Of a stretch of DNA of 64,000 nucleotides, positions 29,064 to 36,841 are shown one piece after another. How positions within the stretch are numbered: the first letter of the stretch is position 1; each line of letters starts with the position of its first letter. The notes beneath the pieces are model-generated. The model saw only the letters and a program-made list of their open reading frames with translations. It was not told where the DNA came from and did not search any database. A program made the translations under genes and the position numbers. Source of the stretch: Nesterenkonia lutea (GTDB lineage Bacteria; Actinomycetota; Actinomycetes; Actinomycetales; Micrococcaceae). The stretch covers positions 2,790,001-2,854,000 of the forward strand of contig NZ_JADBED010000001.1 in the NCBI RefSeq assembly GCF_014873955.1, read 5' to 3'.

Positions 29064-30146
29064 TCAGAGCCGGGAGAGCAGGGCGGGGGCGAGCCGGATG
29101 CTGCCCACCTGCTCGCCCCCAGCTCCGCCGGTGATCGGCTTCACGATCTTGCGCAGCACGTCTCCGAGCGCGTCCAGCTCGATCACGCCTCGGGCCGCCA
29201 GCAGGCTCAGCGCGACCAGGTTCGTGGCGCGGGAGGACCCGTCGAGCACCTTGACCGCGGCCGCGGTGCCGTCCGGAGCGGCGACCACCAGGACGCCTTC
29301 GGCACCCAGCTTCGCGGTCAGGCCCAGCTCCTCGAGCACCACAGTGTTGGCCTCGCCGCGGCCATGCACGGCCCAGGGGTAGTCCAGCATCGCCTGGTTC
29401 ACCGTGAAGGCATGGACCTCGGCGTCGCGCCGCGAGGTGGACGCCGCCAGGGTGGAGAAGCCGCGGGCCAGCCCGGTCAGCGAGAGCGCAGGAGCCGGAG
29501 CCCCGCAGCCGTCGACGCCGACCACGGCGGGCTCCTCTCGGCAGTATTCGGTGATCACATCCATGATCACCTGCTGCAGCGGATGGGACCTCTCGAGGTA
29601 CGTGGCCAGCCGCCAGCCGTTGGTCCGGGCGGCGGCCAGGAAGGCCGCGTGTTTCCCCGAGCAGTTGAACGCCAGGGGAGTCTCGGCCTTGCCCGACTCG
29701 AGATGGATCCGCAGGTCCTGGGTGCGGGCGGGCCAGGCGGCCGGGCACTTCAGCGCGGACTCGTCGAGCCCTTCGGCGTGCAGGACGCTGGCGGCGAGCT
29801 CCTGGTGCTTCCGGGAGCCCACGTGGGACCCGCAGGCCAGTGCCACGGCCTCCGGGGAGATCAGTGCGCCGGAGCGCAGCGAGGCGATCGCCTGGAAGGG
29901 CTTGAGCGTGGAGCGCGGAAAGATGAGCCGCTGCGGGGCGCCGATGGACTCCAGCACCTGGCCGTCGGGGCCCACCACCACGGCCGAGCCGATGTGCCGA
30001 GACTCCACGACGCCGGCGCGGGTCACCACGGCCAGCTCCGCCGACTCCTCCACGGCGGCGGTGCTCAGATCCTGCGGCTCGGCCGAGCTGTGCTCCGAAG
30101 GGTTCAGCAGGGCGGAGGCTTCGGCGGGGCGGCGCGCGTCATTCAT
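29064..30146 (-). CDS. Asparaginase of the AnsA-like (COG4448) family
   Basis: 360 residues. The family-defining parts are RSTLKPFQAIASLRSGAL, ACGSHVGSRKHQELAASVL, FNCSGKHAAFLAAARTNGW and GVDGCGAPAPALSLTGLARG. This class (PF06089) is unrelated to E. coli AnsA/AnsB and is annotated as L-asparaginase II in actinobacteria and rhizobia; the Ser-Gly-Lys and Ser-x-x-Lys pairs form its active site. It hydrolyses asparagine to aspartate and ammonia. A 35-residue polar N-terminal extension precedes the conserved part. It runs divergently from the purD-purC gene. Confidence 0.88.
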   Translation of the reverse strand: MNDARRPAEASALLNPSEHSSAEPQDLSTAAVEESAELAVVTRAGVVESRHIGSAVVVGPDGQVLESIGAPQRLIFPRSTLKPFQAIASLRSGALISPEAVALACGSHVGSRKHQELAASVLHAEGLDESALKCPAAWPARTQDLRIHLESGKAETPLAFNCSGKHAAFLAAARTNGWRLATYLERSHPLQQVIMDVITEYCREEPAVVGVDGCGAPAPALSLTGLARGFSTLAASTSRRDAEVHAFTVNQAMLDYPWAVHGRGEANTVVLEELGLTAKLGAEGVLVVAAPDGTAAAVKVLDGSSRATNLVALSLLAARGVIELDALGDVLRKIVKPITGGAGGEQVGSIRLAPALLSRL

Positions 30147-30205
30147 GCTGCCAGTCTACGTAGGTGCTCCCCGCCCCCGCCGGGCCGTTCGATAGGCTGA
30201 GCCGC

Positions 30206-32515
30206 GTGAAGGTACTAGTAGTCGGCCCCGGAGGCCGCGAGCACGCCATCGTCCGAGCACTGCTGCGCGATGAGGCAGTCACCAGCGTGGAGGCGGCGCC
30301 GGGCAACGCCGGGATCGCCCGCGATGTCACCTGCCACAATCTGCACGCCCAGGACGGAGCAGCCGTGGCCGCCCTCGCCGTCGTCGGGAGCTTTGACCTG
30401 GTGATCATCGGTCCTGAGGCGCCGCTGGCCGCCGGCGTGGCGGATGCTGTGCGTGATGTCGGGGTCCCCGTCTTCGGGCCCTCCGCGGCCGCCGCCAGGC
30501 TGGAGGCCTCCAAGTCCTTCGCCAAGGAGGTCATGGAGGCCGCGCAGGTGCCCACGGCCGGCGCGGTGCACGTCACGAGTCTGGCCGCTGCCCGCGAGGC
30601 CCTGGACCGATTCGGTGCTCCCCATGTGGTCAAAGACGACGGGCTGGCGGCCGGCAAGGGGGTCGTGGTCACCGAGGACATCGAGGCAGCCCTGGCCCAT
30701 GCTCAGGAATGCTTCGCCGCAGGGGGATCGGTGGTCATCGAGGAGTTCCTCGACGGGCCGGAGGTCTCCCTCTTCGTCCTCTCCGACGGGGTGGACCTGG
30801 TGCCGCTGTCCCCAGCCCAGGACTTCAAGCGCATCTACGACGACGACGCAGGACCCAACACCGGCGGCATGGGCGCCTACACCCCGCTTCACTGGCTGGA
30901 CGGCTACACCGAGACCGACGCCTCCGGTGTGGAGCGTGATTTCGTGCAGATCGTGGTGGACACCGTCGCCGCCCCCACGCTGGCTGAGATGGCGCGGCGC
31001 GGGACCCCGTTCGTGGGGGTCCTGTACTGCGGACTCGCCGTGACCTCCCGCGGCGTCCGGGTGATCGAGTTCAACGCCCGCTTCGGCGATCCCGAGACCC
31101 AGGCGGTGCTGGAGCGCCTGGCCACCCCGCTGGGTCAGCTGTTGCTCGACTGCTCCACCGGATCCCTGGGCGCCGATCGACCCCTGGAGTGGTCCCGGGG
31201 ATGCGCCGCCAGCGTTGTGATGGCCGCCCAGGACTACCCGGAGACTCCACGACGCGGGGACCTGATCACCGGTGTGGAACAGGCCGAGGCTCTCGAAGGG
31301 GTGGCTGTGCTCCACGCCGGGACCGCGCGGGACGAGGAAGGTCGGCTGATCACCGCCGGGGGGCGCGTCTTCGCCGTCGTCGGCACCGGAGATTCACTGC
31401 AGGCGGCGGTGGACCGCGCCTATGCCGGGGTCCAGGAGATCTCCTGGGAGGGTGAGCAGCACCGCAGTGACATCGCCGCCCGGGCGCTCGCCGGTGAGAT
31501 CACGCTGGCGAACGGCTCTGCCTCGGGGTCTTCTGCAGCTGTGTCTGACGGGGAGCGGCCGGTCTCGCTGGAGGAAGAGGGCGTGCGGAGCACCGAGCTG
31601 CCGCCCAGCAGTGAGGATCCGCCCGAGGAGTACCCCACCGGCTGGGTGCATCTGTCCTCCGGCAAGGTGCGTGAGCTCTACCAGCCCGCACCGGGCTCGA
31701 GCTGGGACGGCCAGGACGTGGTCCTGATGGTCGCCAGCGACCGGATCAGCGCATATGACCACGTGCTCTCCACCCCCATCCCGGACAAGGGCATCATCCT
31801 GACCCAGCTCAGCCTGTGGTGGTTCGATCAGCTCGAGGCCGCCGGAATCTCCCACCATGTGGTCTCGGTGGACGTTCCCGAGGAGGTGGCCGGGCGAGCG
31901 ATGATCTGCCGCCGACTGGAGATGGTGGAGGCCGAGTGCATCGCCCGCGGCTATCTCACCGGATCCGGCCTCGCCGAGTACCGGCAGACCGGCGCGGTGA
32001 CCGGACTGCAGCTTCCCGAGGGGCTGCGCGACGGTTCAGCGCTGGATGAGCCGATCTTCACCCCGTCCTCCAAGGCCGCACAGGGCGACCACGATGAGAA
32101 CATCAGCTTCGAGACGCTCACCGAGACGGTCGGCGTCGATCTGGCCATGCGGCTGCGCGAGGCCACGCTGAGGATCTACAGCCTGGCGGAATCGACCTGC
32201 CGCGCTGCCGGGGTGATCCTGGCCGACACCAAGCTTGAGTTCGGCTTCGACGCCGCGGGGACGCTGACCGTGGCCGATGAGGTGCTGACCCCGGACTCCT
32301 CGCGCTTCTGGCCGGCCGAGTCCTGGGAGCCCGGCGCCGCGCAGCCCTCCTTCGACAAGCAGTTCGTCCGGGACTGGCTGACGTCCTCCGAGTCAGGCTG
32401 GGACCGCAGCTCGGGGCAGGAGCCGCCCGCGCTGCCCGAGAAGATCGTCTCGGCCACCCGGGCCCGCTACCTGGAGGCCTATGAGCGCCTCACCGGGACG
32501 GAGCTGGTGTTCTGA
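30206..32515 (+). CDS. purD-purC: PurD-PurC fusion: GAR synthetase and SAICAR synthase
   Basis: 769 residues holding two purine enzymes. Residues 1-435 are GAR synthetase (PurD): VLVVGPGGREHAIVRALL, an ATP-grasp core VVKDDGLAAGKGVVVTED, FKRIYDDDAGPNTGGMGAY and FNARFGDPETQAVL. A Ser/Glu/Pro-rich linker of about 44 residues follows (436-479). Residues 480-769 are SAICAR synthase (PurC): WVHLSSGKVRELY, LMVASDRISAYDHVLSTPIP, ECIARGYLTGSGLAEY and ILADTKLEFGF. The linker has no stop codon, and both halves keep their catalytic motifs. These are steps 2 and 8 (numbering from PRPP). GTG 30206 is chosen because VKVLVVGPGG is where PurD normally begins. Confidence 0.95.
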   Translation: MKVLVVGPGGREHAIVRALLRDEAVTSVEAAPGNAGIARDVTCHNLHAQDGAAVAALAVVGSFDLVIIGPEAPLAAGVADAVRDVGVPVFGPSAAAARLEASKSFAKEVMEAAQVPTAGAVHVTSLAAAREALDRFGAPHVVKDDGLAAGKGVVVTEDIEAALAHAQECFAAGGSVVIEEFLDGPEVSLFVLSDGVDLVPLSPAQDFKRIYDDDAGPNTGGMGAYTPLHWLDGYTETDASGVERDFVQIVVDTVAAPTLAEMARRGTPFVGVLYCGLAVTSRGVRVIEFNARFGDPETQAVLERLATPLGQLLLDCSTGSLGADRPLEWSRGCAASVVMAAQDYPETPRRGDLITGVEQAEALEGVAVLHAGTARDEEGRLITAGGRVFAVVGTGDSLQAAVDRAYAGVQEISWEGEQHRSDIAARALAGEITLANGSASGSSAAVSDGERPVSLEEEGVRSTELPPSSEDPPEEYPTGWVHLSSGKVRELYQPAPGSSWDGQDVVLMVASDRISAYDHVLSTPIPDKGIILTQLSLWWFDQLEAAGISHHVVSVDVPEEVAGRAMICRRLEMVEAECIARGYLTGSGLAEYRQTGAVTGLQLPEGLRDGSALDEPIFTPSSKAAQGDHDENISFETLTETVGVDLAMRLREATLRIYSLAESTCRAAGVILADTKLEFGFDAAGTLTVADEVLTPDSSRFWPAESWEPGAAQPSFDKQFVRDWLTSSESGWDRSSGQEPPALPEKIVSATRARYLEAYERLTGTELVF

Positions 32516-32562
32516 GGCTCAGCCGTCCACGCACCCTGCCGCAGGCTCAGCCGTCCACGCAC
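32515..32562. repeat. Two copies of a 20-bp direct repeat
   Basis: The same 20 bases occur at 32515-32534 and 32543-32562, eight bases apart. The first copy starts on the last base of the purD-purC stop codon; the second holds the end of the MarP gene. A small tandem duplication of the MarP gene end explains it. Confidence 0.8.
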
Positions 32563-33722
32563 TGCCCGGTGGAGACGGTCTCGGTGTAACCCTCCGGGGC
32601 GGTCAGCACGTCTCCGGCCTGCGCGGCGGTGATCGCGAAGCCGACGTTGCTGCCCTCCACGGCGCGGGCGAAGACCACTCCGGCCACGTCGCCGGACTGA
32701 TCGATCAGCGGCCCGCCGGAGTTGCCCTGCCGCACATCGGCGTTGAGCTGGAAGATCTCCATCTCCGAGGGTGAGCTGCCGTAGATGTTGTTGACCTGGG
32801 AGACATCCCGCGCCTGGACCACTGCGGTGCCCGAGGAGAAGGGCCCTCCGGCGGGGTAGCCCATCACATACCCGGAGTCGCCGATGCCGATCCCCTCCCC
32901 GACGCTCAGCGGAGTGACCTCCAGCGGATCCACAGCGAGCAGCGCGAGGTCGGTGGCGGGGTTGAAGTAGACGGTGCGGCCGGTGACCACCTCGCCGTCG
33001 GGCATCTCCACCGAGGGCTCTGCGACACCGGCGATGACGTGGGCGTTGGTGACCACCCGGGTGGGGGACACGGCGAACCCGGAGCCGGACTGGGACTGGC
33101 CGCACTGCTCGGCCACCCCGATCACCCGACCCACCGAGGCCGCGGAGGTCTGCGCGGCCGCATTGAGGTCCTGATCCTCGGGCAGCTCCGCGGGCTGGGG
33201 CACCAGCTGAGCGATCTCGGGGATGTCGGACTCCAGCACGGCTGAGCGGACCTGGGCGAACCAGGACTCCGCGCGCTCAGGCACGGAGGAGTTGATCGTC
33301 TGCAGCACGGCCGACTGGTTCATGGTCTGGTTGACGGCGGGGAAGCCCATCGCCGAGACCGAGAAGGACAGGATGGCGATCACGAAGACCGCGACGACGA
33401 GGTTCAGCACGCCGCCCACGAGCGAACTCAGGCTGCGCACCGCCCGCGAGCTGAACATCCGCTGAACTTCGGCCCCCGCGGCGGAGCCCAGGCCGTGCCC
33501 GGCCGCGACCAGCACCACGGCGGCCGCCAGCACGGCGATCACCCGCCACAGCGGATCCTCGACCCAGGAGGCCACCAGCGGGATCGCGAAGAAGGCAGCG
33601 GTGGCCCCGACGAGGAAGCCGAAGACTCCGCCCAGGGTCGCCCATACCCCCTTGCGCAGGCCGCCGATGAGGAATCCGAGGAGCACGAGCACCAGGATCA
33701 CGTCGAGTACGGTGATTCCCAT
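32547..33722 (-). CDS. marP: MarP-family membrane serine protease
   Basis: 391 residues. The first 165 residues form a CvpA-like domain with about four membrane segments (VLDVILVLVLLGFLIGGLRK, then AVFVIAILSFSVSAMGFP). The rest is an extracytoplasmic trypsin-like protease with the full triad: His in RVVTNAHVIAG, Asp in NPATDLALLAVDP, Ser in DVRQGNSGGPLIDQSG. The MarP of mycobacteria protects against acid and oxidative stress by processing cell-wall hydrolases. Two Cys residues (QCGQSQSGSG and GQCVDG) may form the structural disulphide known from the family. It starts at ATG 33722, divergent from the Crp-type gene. Confidence 0.9.
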   Translation of the reverse strand: MGITVLDVILVLVLLGFLIGGLRKGVWATLGGVFGFLVGATAAFFAIPLVASWVEDPLWRVIAVLAAAVVLVAAGHGLGSAAGAEVQRMFSSRAVRSLSSLVGGVLNLVVAVFVIAILSFSVSAMGFPAVNQTMNQSAVLQTINSSVPERAESWFAQVRSAVLESDIPEIAQLVPQPAELPEDQDLNAAAQTSAASVGRVIGVAEQCGQSQSGSGFAVSPTRVVTNAHVIAGVAEPSVEMPDGEVVTGRTVYFNPATDLALLAVDPLEVTPLSVGEGIGIGDSGYVMGYPAGGPFSSGTAVVQARDVSQVNNIYGSSPSEMEIFQLNADVRQGNSGGPLIDQSGDVAGVVFARAVEGSNVGFAITAAQAGDVLTAPEGYTETVSTGQCVDG

Positions 33723-33839
33723 GGGCAGGGCGCTCCTTATGGCTCATGCTGGTGAGTGGTGCCGCATCATCGGGGGCTCCGCGCACATCGTGCGGAGGCG
33801 TGGAACGGCTCCACAAGAATGACATAGAATCGCTCGCCG

Positions 33840-33860
33840 CCTGCGGAACGTTTCCGCAGG
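33840..33860. promoter_or_regulatory. Perfect 9-bp palindrome upstream of the Crp-type gene
   Basis: CCTGCGGAA-CGT-TTCCGCAGG in the 211-bp region between marP and the Crp-type gene. It could be an operator or, read as RNA, a leader hairpin; outer GC pairs (TCGCC/GGCGA) extend it loosely. It is not a Crp-type TGTGA-N6-TCACA site. Confidence 0.45.
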
Positions 33861-33933
33861 TCGAGGCGAACTGGTAACTTCTAATCAACGAGAATCTGTT
33901 GTCTCACACACATCCAGGAAGAACGGATCGCCC

Positions 33934-34611
33934 ATGGATCTTGAAGTACTGCGCCGCGCACCGCTGTTCGCCACGCTCGACGACGACGTCTTCTCCGCCC
34001 TCATCAAGGAACTGGCCGAGGTTGATCTCTCCCGCGGCTCCTCGGTGTTCCATGAGGGCGATCAGGGTGATCAGCTCTACTTCATCATCTCCGGCAAGAT
34101 CAAGCTCGGGCGCACCACCCCGGATGGCCGTGAGAATCTCCTCGCCGTGCTCGGACCCGGTGAGATCTTCGGCGAGATGGCGCTGTTCAATCCCGCCCCG
34201 CGCACTGCCACGGCCACGGCCGTCTCGGAGACGCGTCTGGCCGGCCTGCGCCACGACAGCCTGCGCTCAGTGATCAACACCAACCCCGAGGTCTCAGTCC
34301 AGCTGCTGCAGGCGCTGGCCAAGCGCCTGACCCGCACCAACGAGTCCCTGGCGGACCTGGTCTTCTCCGACGTCCCCGGTCGTGTGGCCAAGGCGCTGCT
34401 GGACCTGGCGGATCGCTTCGGGCGCCCTGCTCCGGATGGTGTCCTCGTCGCGCACGAGCTCACGCAGGAGGAGCTCGCCCAGCTGGTCGGCGCCTCCCGC
34501 GAGACCGTGAACAAGGCCCTGGCCGAGTTCGTCCAGCGCGGCTGGCTCCGCCTGGAGGCCCGCGCCGTCGTCATCCTCGACATCCAGCGGATCCGTCAGC
34601 GCTCCCGCTGA
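33934..34611 (+). CDS. Crp/Fnr-family global regulator (GlxR-like)
   Basis: 225 residues, the length of corynebacterial GlxR. The N-terminal cyclic-nucleotide domain holds the phosphate-binding cassette FGEMALFNPAPRTATATAVS with the Glu and Arg-Thr that bind cAMP. The C-terminal winged helix contains AHELTQEELAQLVGASRETV and NKALAEFVQRGWLRL. GlxR governs hundreds of genes, including acetate metabolism; a matching site lies before acs in this same window. No Fe-S cysteines are present, so it is not an Fnr. The gene is alone on its strand and ends before a strong terminator. Confidence 0.93.
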   Translation: MDLEVLRRAPLFATLDDDVFSALIKELAEVDLSRGSSVFHEGDQGDQLYFIISGKIKLGRTTPDGRENLLAVLGPGEIFGEMALFNPAPRTATATAVSETRLAGLRHDSLRSVINTNPEVSVQLLQALAKRLTRTNESLADLVFSDVPGRVAKALLDLADRFGRPAPDGVLVAHELTQEELAQLVGASRETVNKALAEFVQRGWLRLEARAVVILDIQRIRQRSR

Positions 34612-34674
34612 CCTGAACCTCAGAGGTTCACCTCAGACGCCCACCTGAGAAGTCCACCTCAGGCGTCCAGATCA

Positions 34675-34712
34675 GAGGAGGGGCGCCCGGCCTGTGCCGG
34701 GCGCCCCTCCTC
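34675..34712. terminator. Strong bidirectional terminator hairpin
   Basis: Perfect 17-bp stem (arms begin GAGGAGGGGCG and end CGCCCCTCCTC) around the loop CTGT, between the Crp-type gene and the converging ATP-grasp gene. Confidence 0.8.
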
Positions 34713-34753
34713 GTCTGTGTGCTGCGTGGTGTGTGCAGATCTCAGTCTGCCGG

Positions 34754-36079
34754 CTATTCCCCGCTGACCCGCGAGGGCGGGTAGAACCTGAGGAACTTCC
34801 GGACCGTGGAGGCCTGGGCTGCGAGGAGCAGGGCCAGCCGCCGCGGGTCCCGGTCCTGGGAGTAGAAGAAGGGATTGCGGCTGCGGCCGGAGCGCATGAT
34901 GGCGCGGATCCTGCGCCGCCGCGCGGGGTCAGAGACATACCGGAGGGTCAGCCAGCGCGGCAGCACCGTGTAGACGGTCTCCTGCTGGTCCTCGACCCGG
35001 CTGGTGTCCCCGCGGCCGGAGAGCTCCCCGCGGATCCAGTCCCGCACGTAGTACTCCACGGGATTGTTGCCGGCTCCGGTGATGTAGTAGTTGGAGCGTC
35101 CCAGTCGGGGATTGAGCTCGAAGAACTTGGTCTTGGCGTCCCGCGGATCGTATTTGAGGTCGAAGTTGGCGTAGCCGACCCAGCCGAGCTCCGCGAGCAG
35201 CAGCTGCGCCTGATCCACGGCCTCGGTGTTGGTTGTGCTGAGGATGACCGAGGGGTTGCCCAGTGCGGCGGGGGAGTGATCCTCCAGGACCGTCTCGCCC
35301 CAGGACGCGAAGCGGACCACCGAGTCCTGATCGGCGTAGCAGGTCAGCACGCGCATGTTCTGATCGTCCCCGGGGACCTCCTCCTGGATCACGAAGCTCG
35401 CGCGATATCCCGCGTCGTGGACCTTCGTGAAGAGCTCGTGGAGAGCCTGCGGAGTCTCCACTCGGTGGACCTTGTGCTTGCCCTCGAACTCGGTCCAGTA
35501 CCAGGCGGTGACATCAGCGGGCTTGGCCCAGACCGGGAAGCTCAGGTCCAGCGGCAGCTGGGCATCGAGGTCCCGGCTGAAGTCCACCACGCGGGTGACG
35601 GGATGGTCGACTCCGAGCCGTTCGGCCAGGGCGGTGAAGTTGTCCTTCACGGTGCCAGCCTCGAAGCGTGCGCTGTCCACATAGGGGACGAGGACATCGG
35701 TGCCCAGGTCCTCCGGGTGGGTCTCGCGCAGCTCGATGATCGCCTCCACCGTGGAGTCGATCGCGCCCAGGAGCAGGATCTTGATGCCGCGCTCGCGGAG
35801 TCGGCTGATCTGCGGAGCCACCAGTCCGGTGCGGACGTGCTCCATCACCGTGCCGTTCTCCACCTCGAGGTGCTCGATGATCCGAGAATGCCGGATCATC
35901 CACATCTGATGCTTGGAGAGCACCACTGAGTTGATGCCATAGGCCTCGTGGAACGCCCGCGCGGCACCGTAGGCCCCGGCGTCGCCGCCGATGATCACCG
36001 GCGCGAAGCCGACCTCGGCCCAGCGACGCTCCTGCTCGGCCCAGCGTGGGGCTGTCGCTGCCGTGGTCTCAGCGGACAT
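34754..36079 (-). CDS. ATP-grasp carboxylate-amine ligase, D-aspartate ligase-like
   Basis: 441 residues. The start FAPVIIGGDAGAYGAARAFH, EAYGINSVVLSK and HSRIIEHLEVENG recalls the N-terminal domain of Enterococcus faecium D-aspartate ligase, which attaches D-Asp to the peptidoglycan lysine. The ATP-grasp core follows: LSFPVWAKPADVTAWYW, ASFVIQEEVPGDDQNMRVL and FFELNPRLGRSNYYITGAG. Since many Micrococcaceae have A4-alpha walls with dicarboxylic bridges, a role in bridge formation is a reasonable inference; other carboxylate-amine ligations are possible. ATG 36079 lies 11 bp inside the RidA gene, so the two are coupled. The tail is basic and lacks membrane segments, so it is cytoplasmic. Confidence 0.78.
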   Translation of the reverse strand: MSAETTAATAPRWAEQERRWAEVGFAPVIIGGDAGAYGAARAFHEAYGINSVVLSKHQMWMIRHSRIIEHLEVENGTVMEHVRTGLVAPQISRLRERGIKILLLGAIDSTVEAIIELRETHPEDLGTDVLVPYVDSARFEAGTVKDNFTALAERLGVDHPVTRVVDFSRDLDAQLPLDLSFPVWAKPADVTAWYWTEFEGKHKVHRVETPQALHELFTKVHDAGYRASFVIQEEVPGDDQNMRVLTCYADQDSVVRFASWGETVLEDHSPAALGNPSVILSTTNTEAVDQAQLLLAELGWVGYANFDLKYDPRDAKTKFFELNPRLGRSNYYITGAGNNPVEYYVRDWIRGELSGRGDTSRVEDQQETVYTVLPRWLTLRYVSDPARRRRIRAIMRSGRSRNPFFYSQDRDPRRLALLLAAQASTVRKFLRFYPPSRVSGE

Positions 36080-36542
36080 GGGCGATGAGGTCCACTTCCA
36101 CAGGGGTGTCCAGGGGCAGGACGGACACGCCCACGGCGCTGCGTGCGTGCTGACCGGCCTCGCCGAAGGCCTGTCCCAGCAGTTCGGAGGCGCCGTTGAC
36201 GACCTTGGGCTGTCCGGTGAAGGTTGGGGCGGAGGCGACGAAGCCGCCGACCTTGGCGATCCTGGTGATCCGATCAAGGTCACCCACGGCGGCCTTGAGG
36301 GCGCCGATCGCGTTCAGCGCGCACTGCCGGGCGAGGTCATAGGCCTGCTCCTCGGTGACCTCGGCCCCGACCTTGCCGGTCAGTGGGAGCGCGCCGTCGA
36401 CGAAGGGAAGCTGTCCGGAGACATAGACCACCCCATCGACGACCACGGCGGGCTGGTAGGCGGCCACGGGGGGAACGACCTCGGGCACGCTCAGGCCCAG
36501 CTCGGCCAGGCGTGTCTCAACAGTGGAGAGCTGTTCAGTCAT
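36069..36542 (-). CDS. RidA-family deaminase
   Basis: 157 residues with the RidA (YjgF) fold: VVDGVVYVSGQLPFVDGALP, ARQCALNAIGALKAAVGDLD, RITRIAKVGGFVASAP and RSAVGVSVLPLDTPVEVDLI. Archetypal RidA hydrolyses reactive enamine/imine intermediates; the catalytic Arg is not at the usual place (HARSAVGVSVLP holds the candidate Arg), so it may belong to a Rid2-7 subgroup. It begins at ATG 36542, 10 bp after the DUF4177 gene, and overlaps the ATP-grasp gene. Confidence 0.85.
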   Translation of the reverse strand: MTEQLSTVETRLAELGLSVPEVVPPVAAYQPAVVVDGVVYVSGQLPFVDGALPLTGKVGAEVTEEQAYDLARQCALNAIGALKAAVGDLDRITRIAKVGGFVASAPTFTGQPKVVNGASELLGQAFGEAGQHARSAVGVSVLPLDTPVEVDLIAHVR

Positions 36543-36552
36543 GGGGCCTCGC

Positions 36553-36720
36553 TCAGCTTCGCGGGCGCTTGAGGTAGGCGACCGGGGCATTGCCTTCGGG
36601 GCCGGGGAGCACGGTGACGAGCTCCCAGCCGTCTTCACCCCACTGGTCGAGGATGCCCTTGGTGTTGTGGATGATCAGCGGAATCGTGGCATATTCCCAT
36701 TGGGTCTCTGAAGCGCTCAT
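36553..36720 (-). CDS. DUF4177 small protein (55 aa)
   Basis: Reading the minus strand from ATG 36720 gives MSASETQWEYATIPLIIHNT, then KGILDQWGEDGWELVTVLPG and PEGNAPVAYLKRPRS before a stop. The pattern WEYATIPL with GEDGWELV and a final YLKRP is DUF4177, common and unexplained in actinobacteria. It is too short to be found by a length filter but is clearly conserved-looking. It leads the three-gene unit with RidA and the ATP-grasp ligase, divergent from the PBP gene 121 bp away. Confidence 0.85.
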   Translation of the reverse strand: MSASETQWEYATIPLIIHNTKGILDQWGEDGWELVTVLPGPEGNAPVAYLKRPRS

Positions 36721-36841
36721 GATCTCAGACTAACTGACGGGGCGCTCGGCCAAGAAGAGCGCACCGTGCGAACCGGCCCCCCGAGCGCGCCCGAGGGGCC
36801 CCGAGTTCGGGTGCCGCCGGTTCGTTGACGTTGACGGTAAG

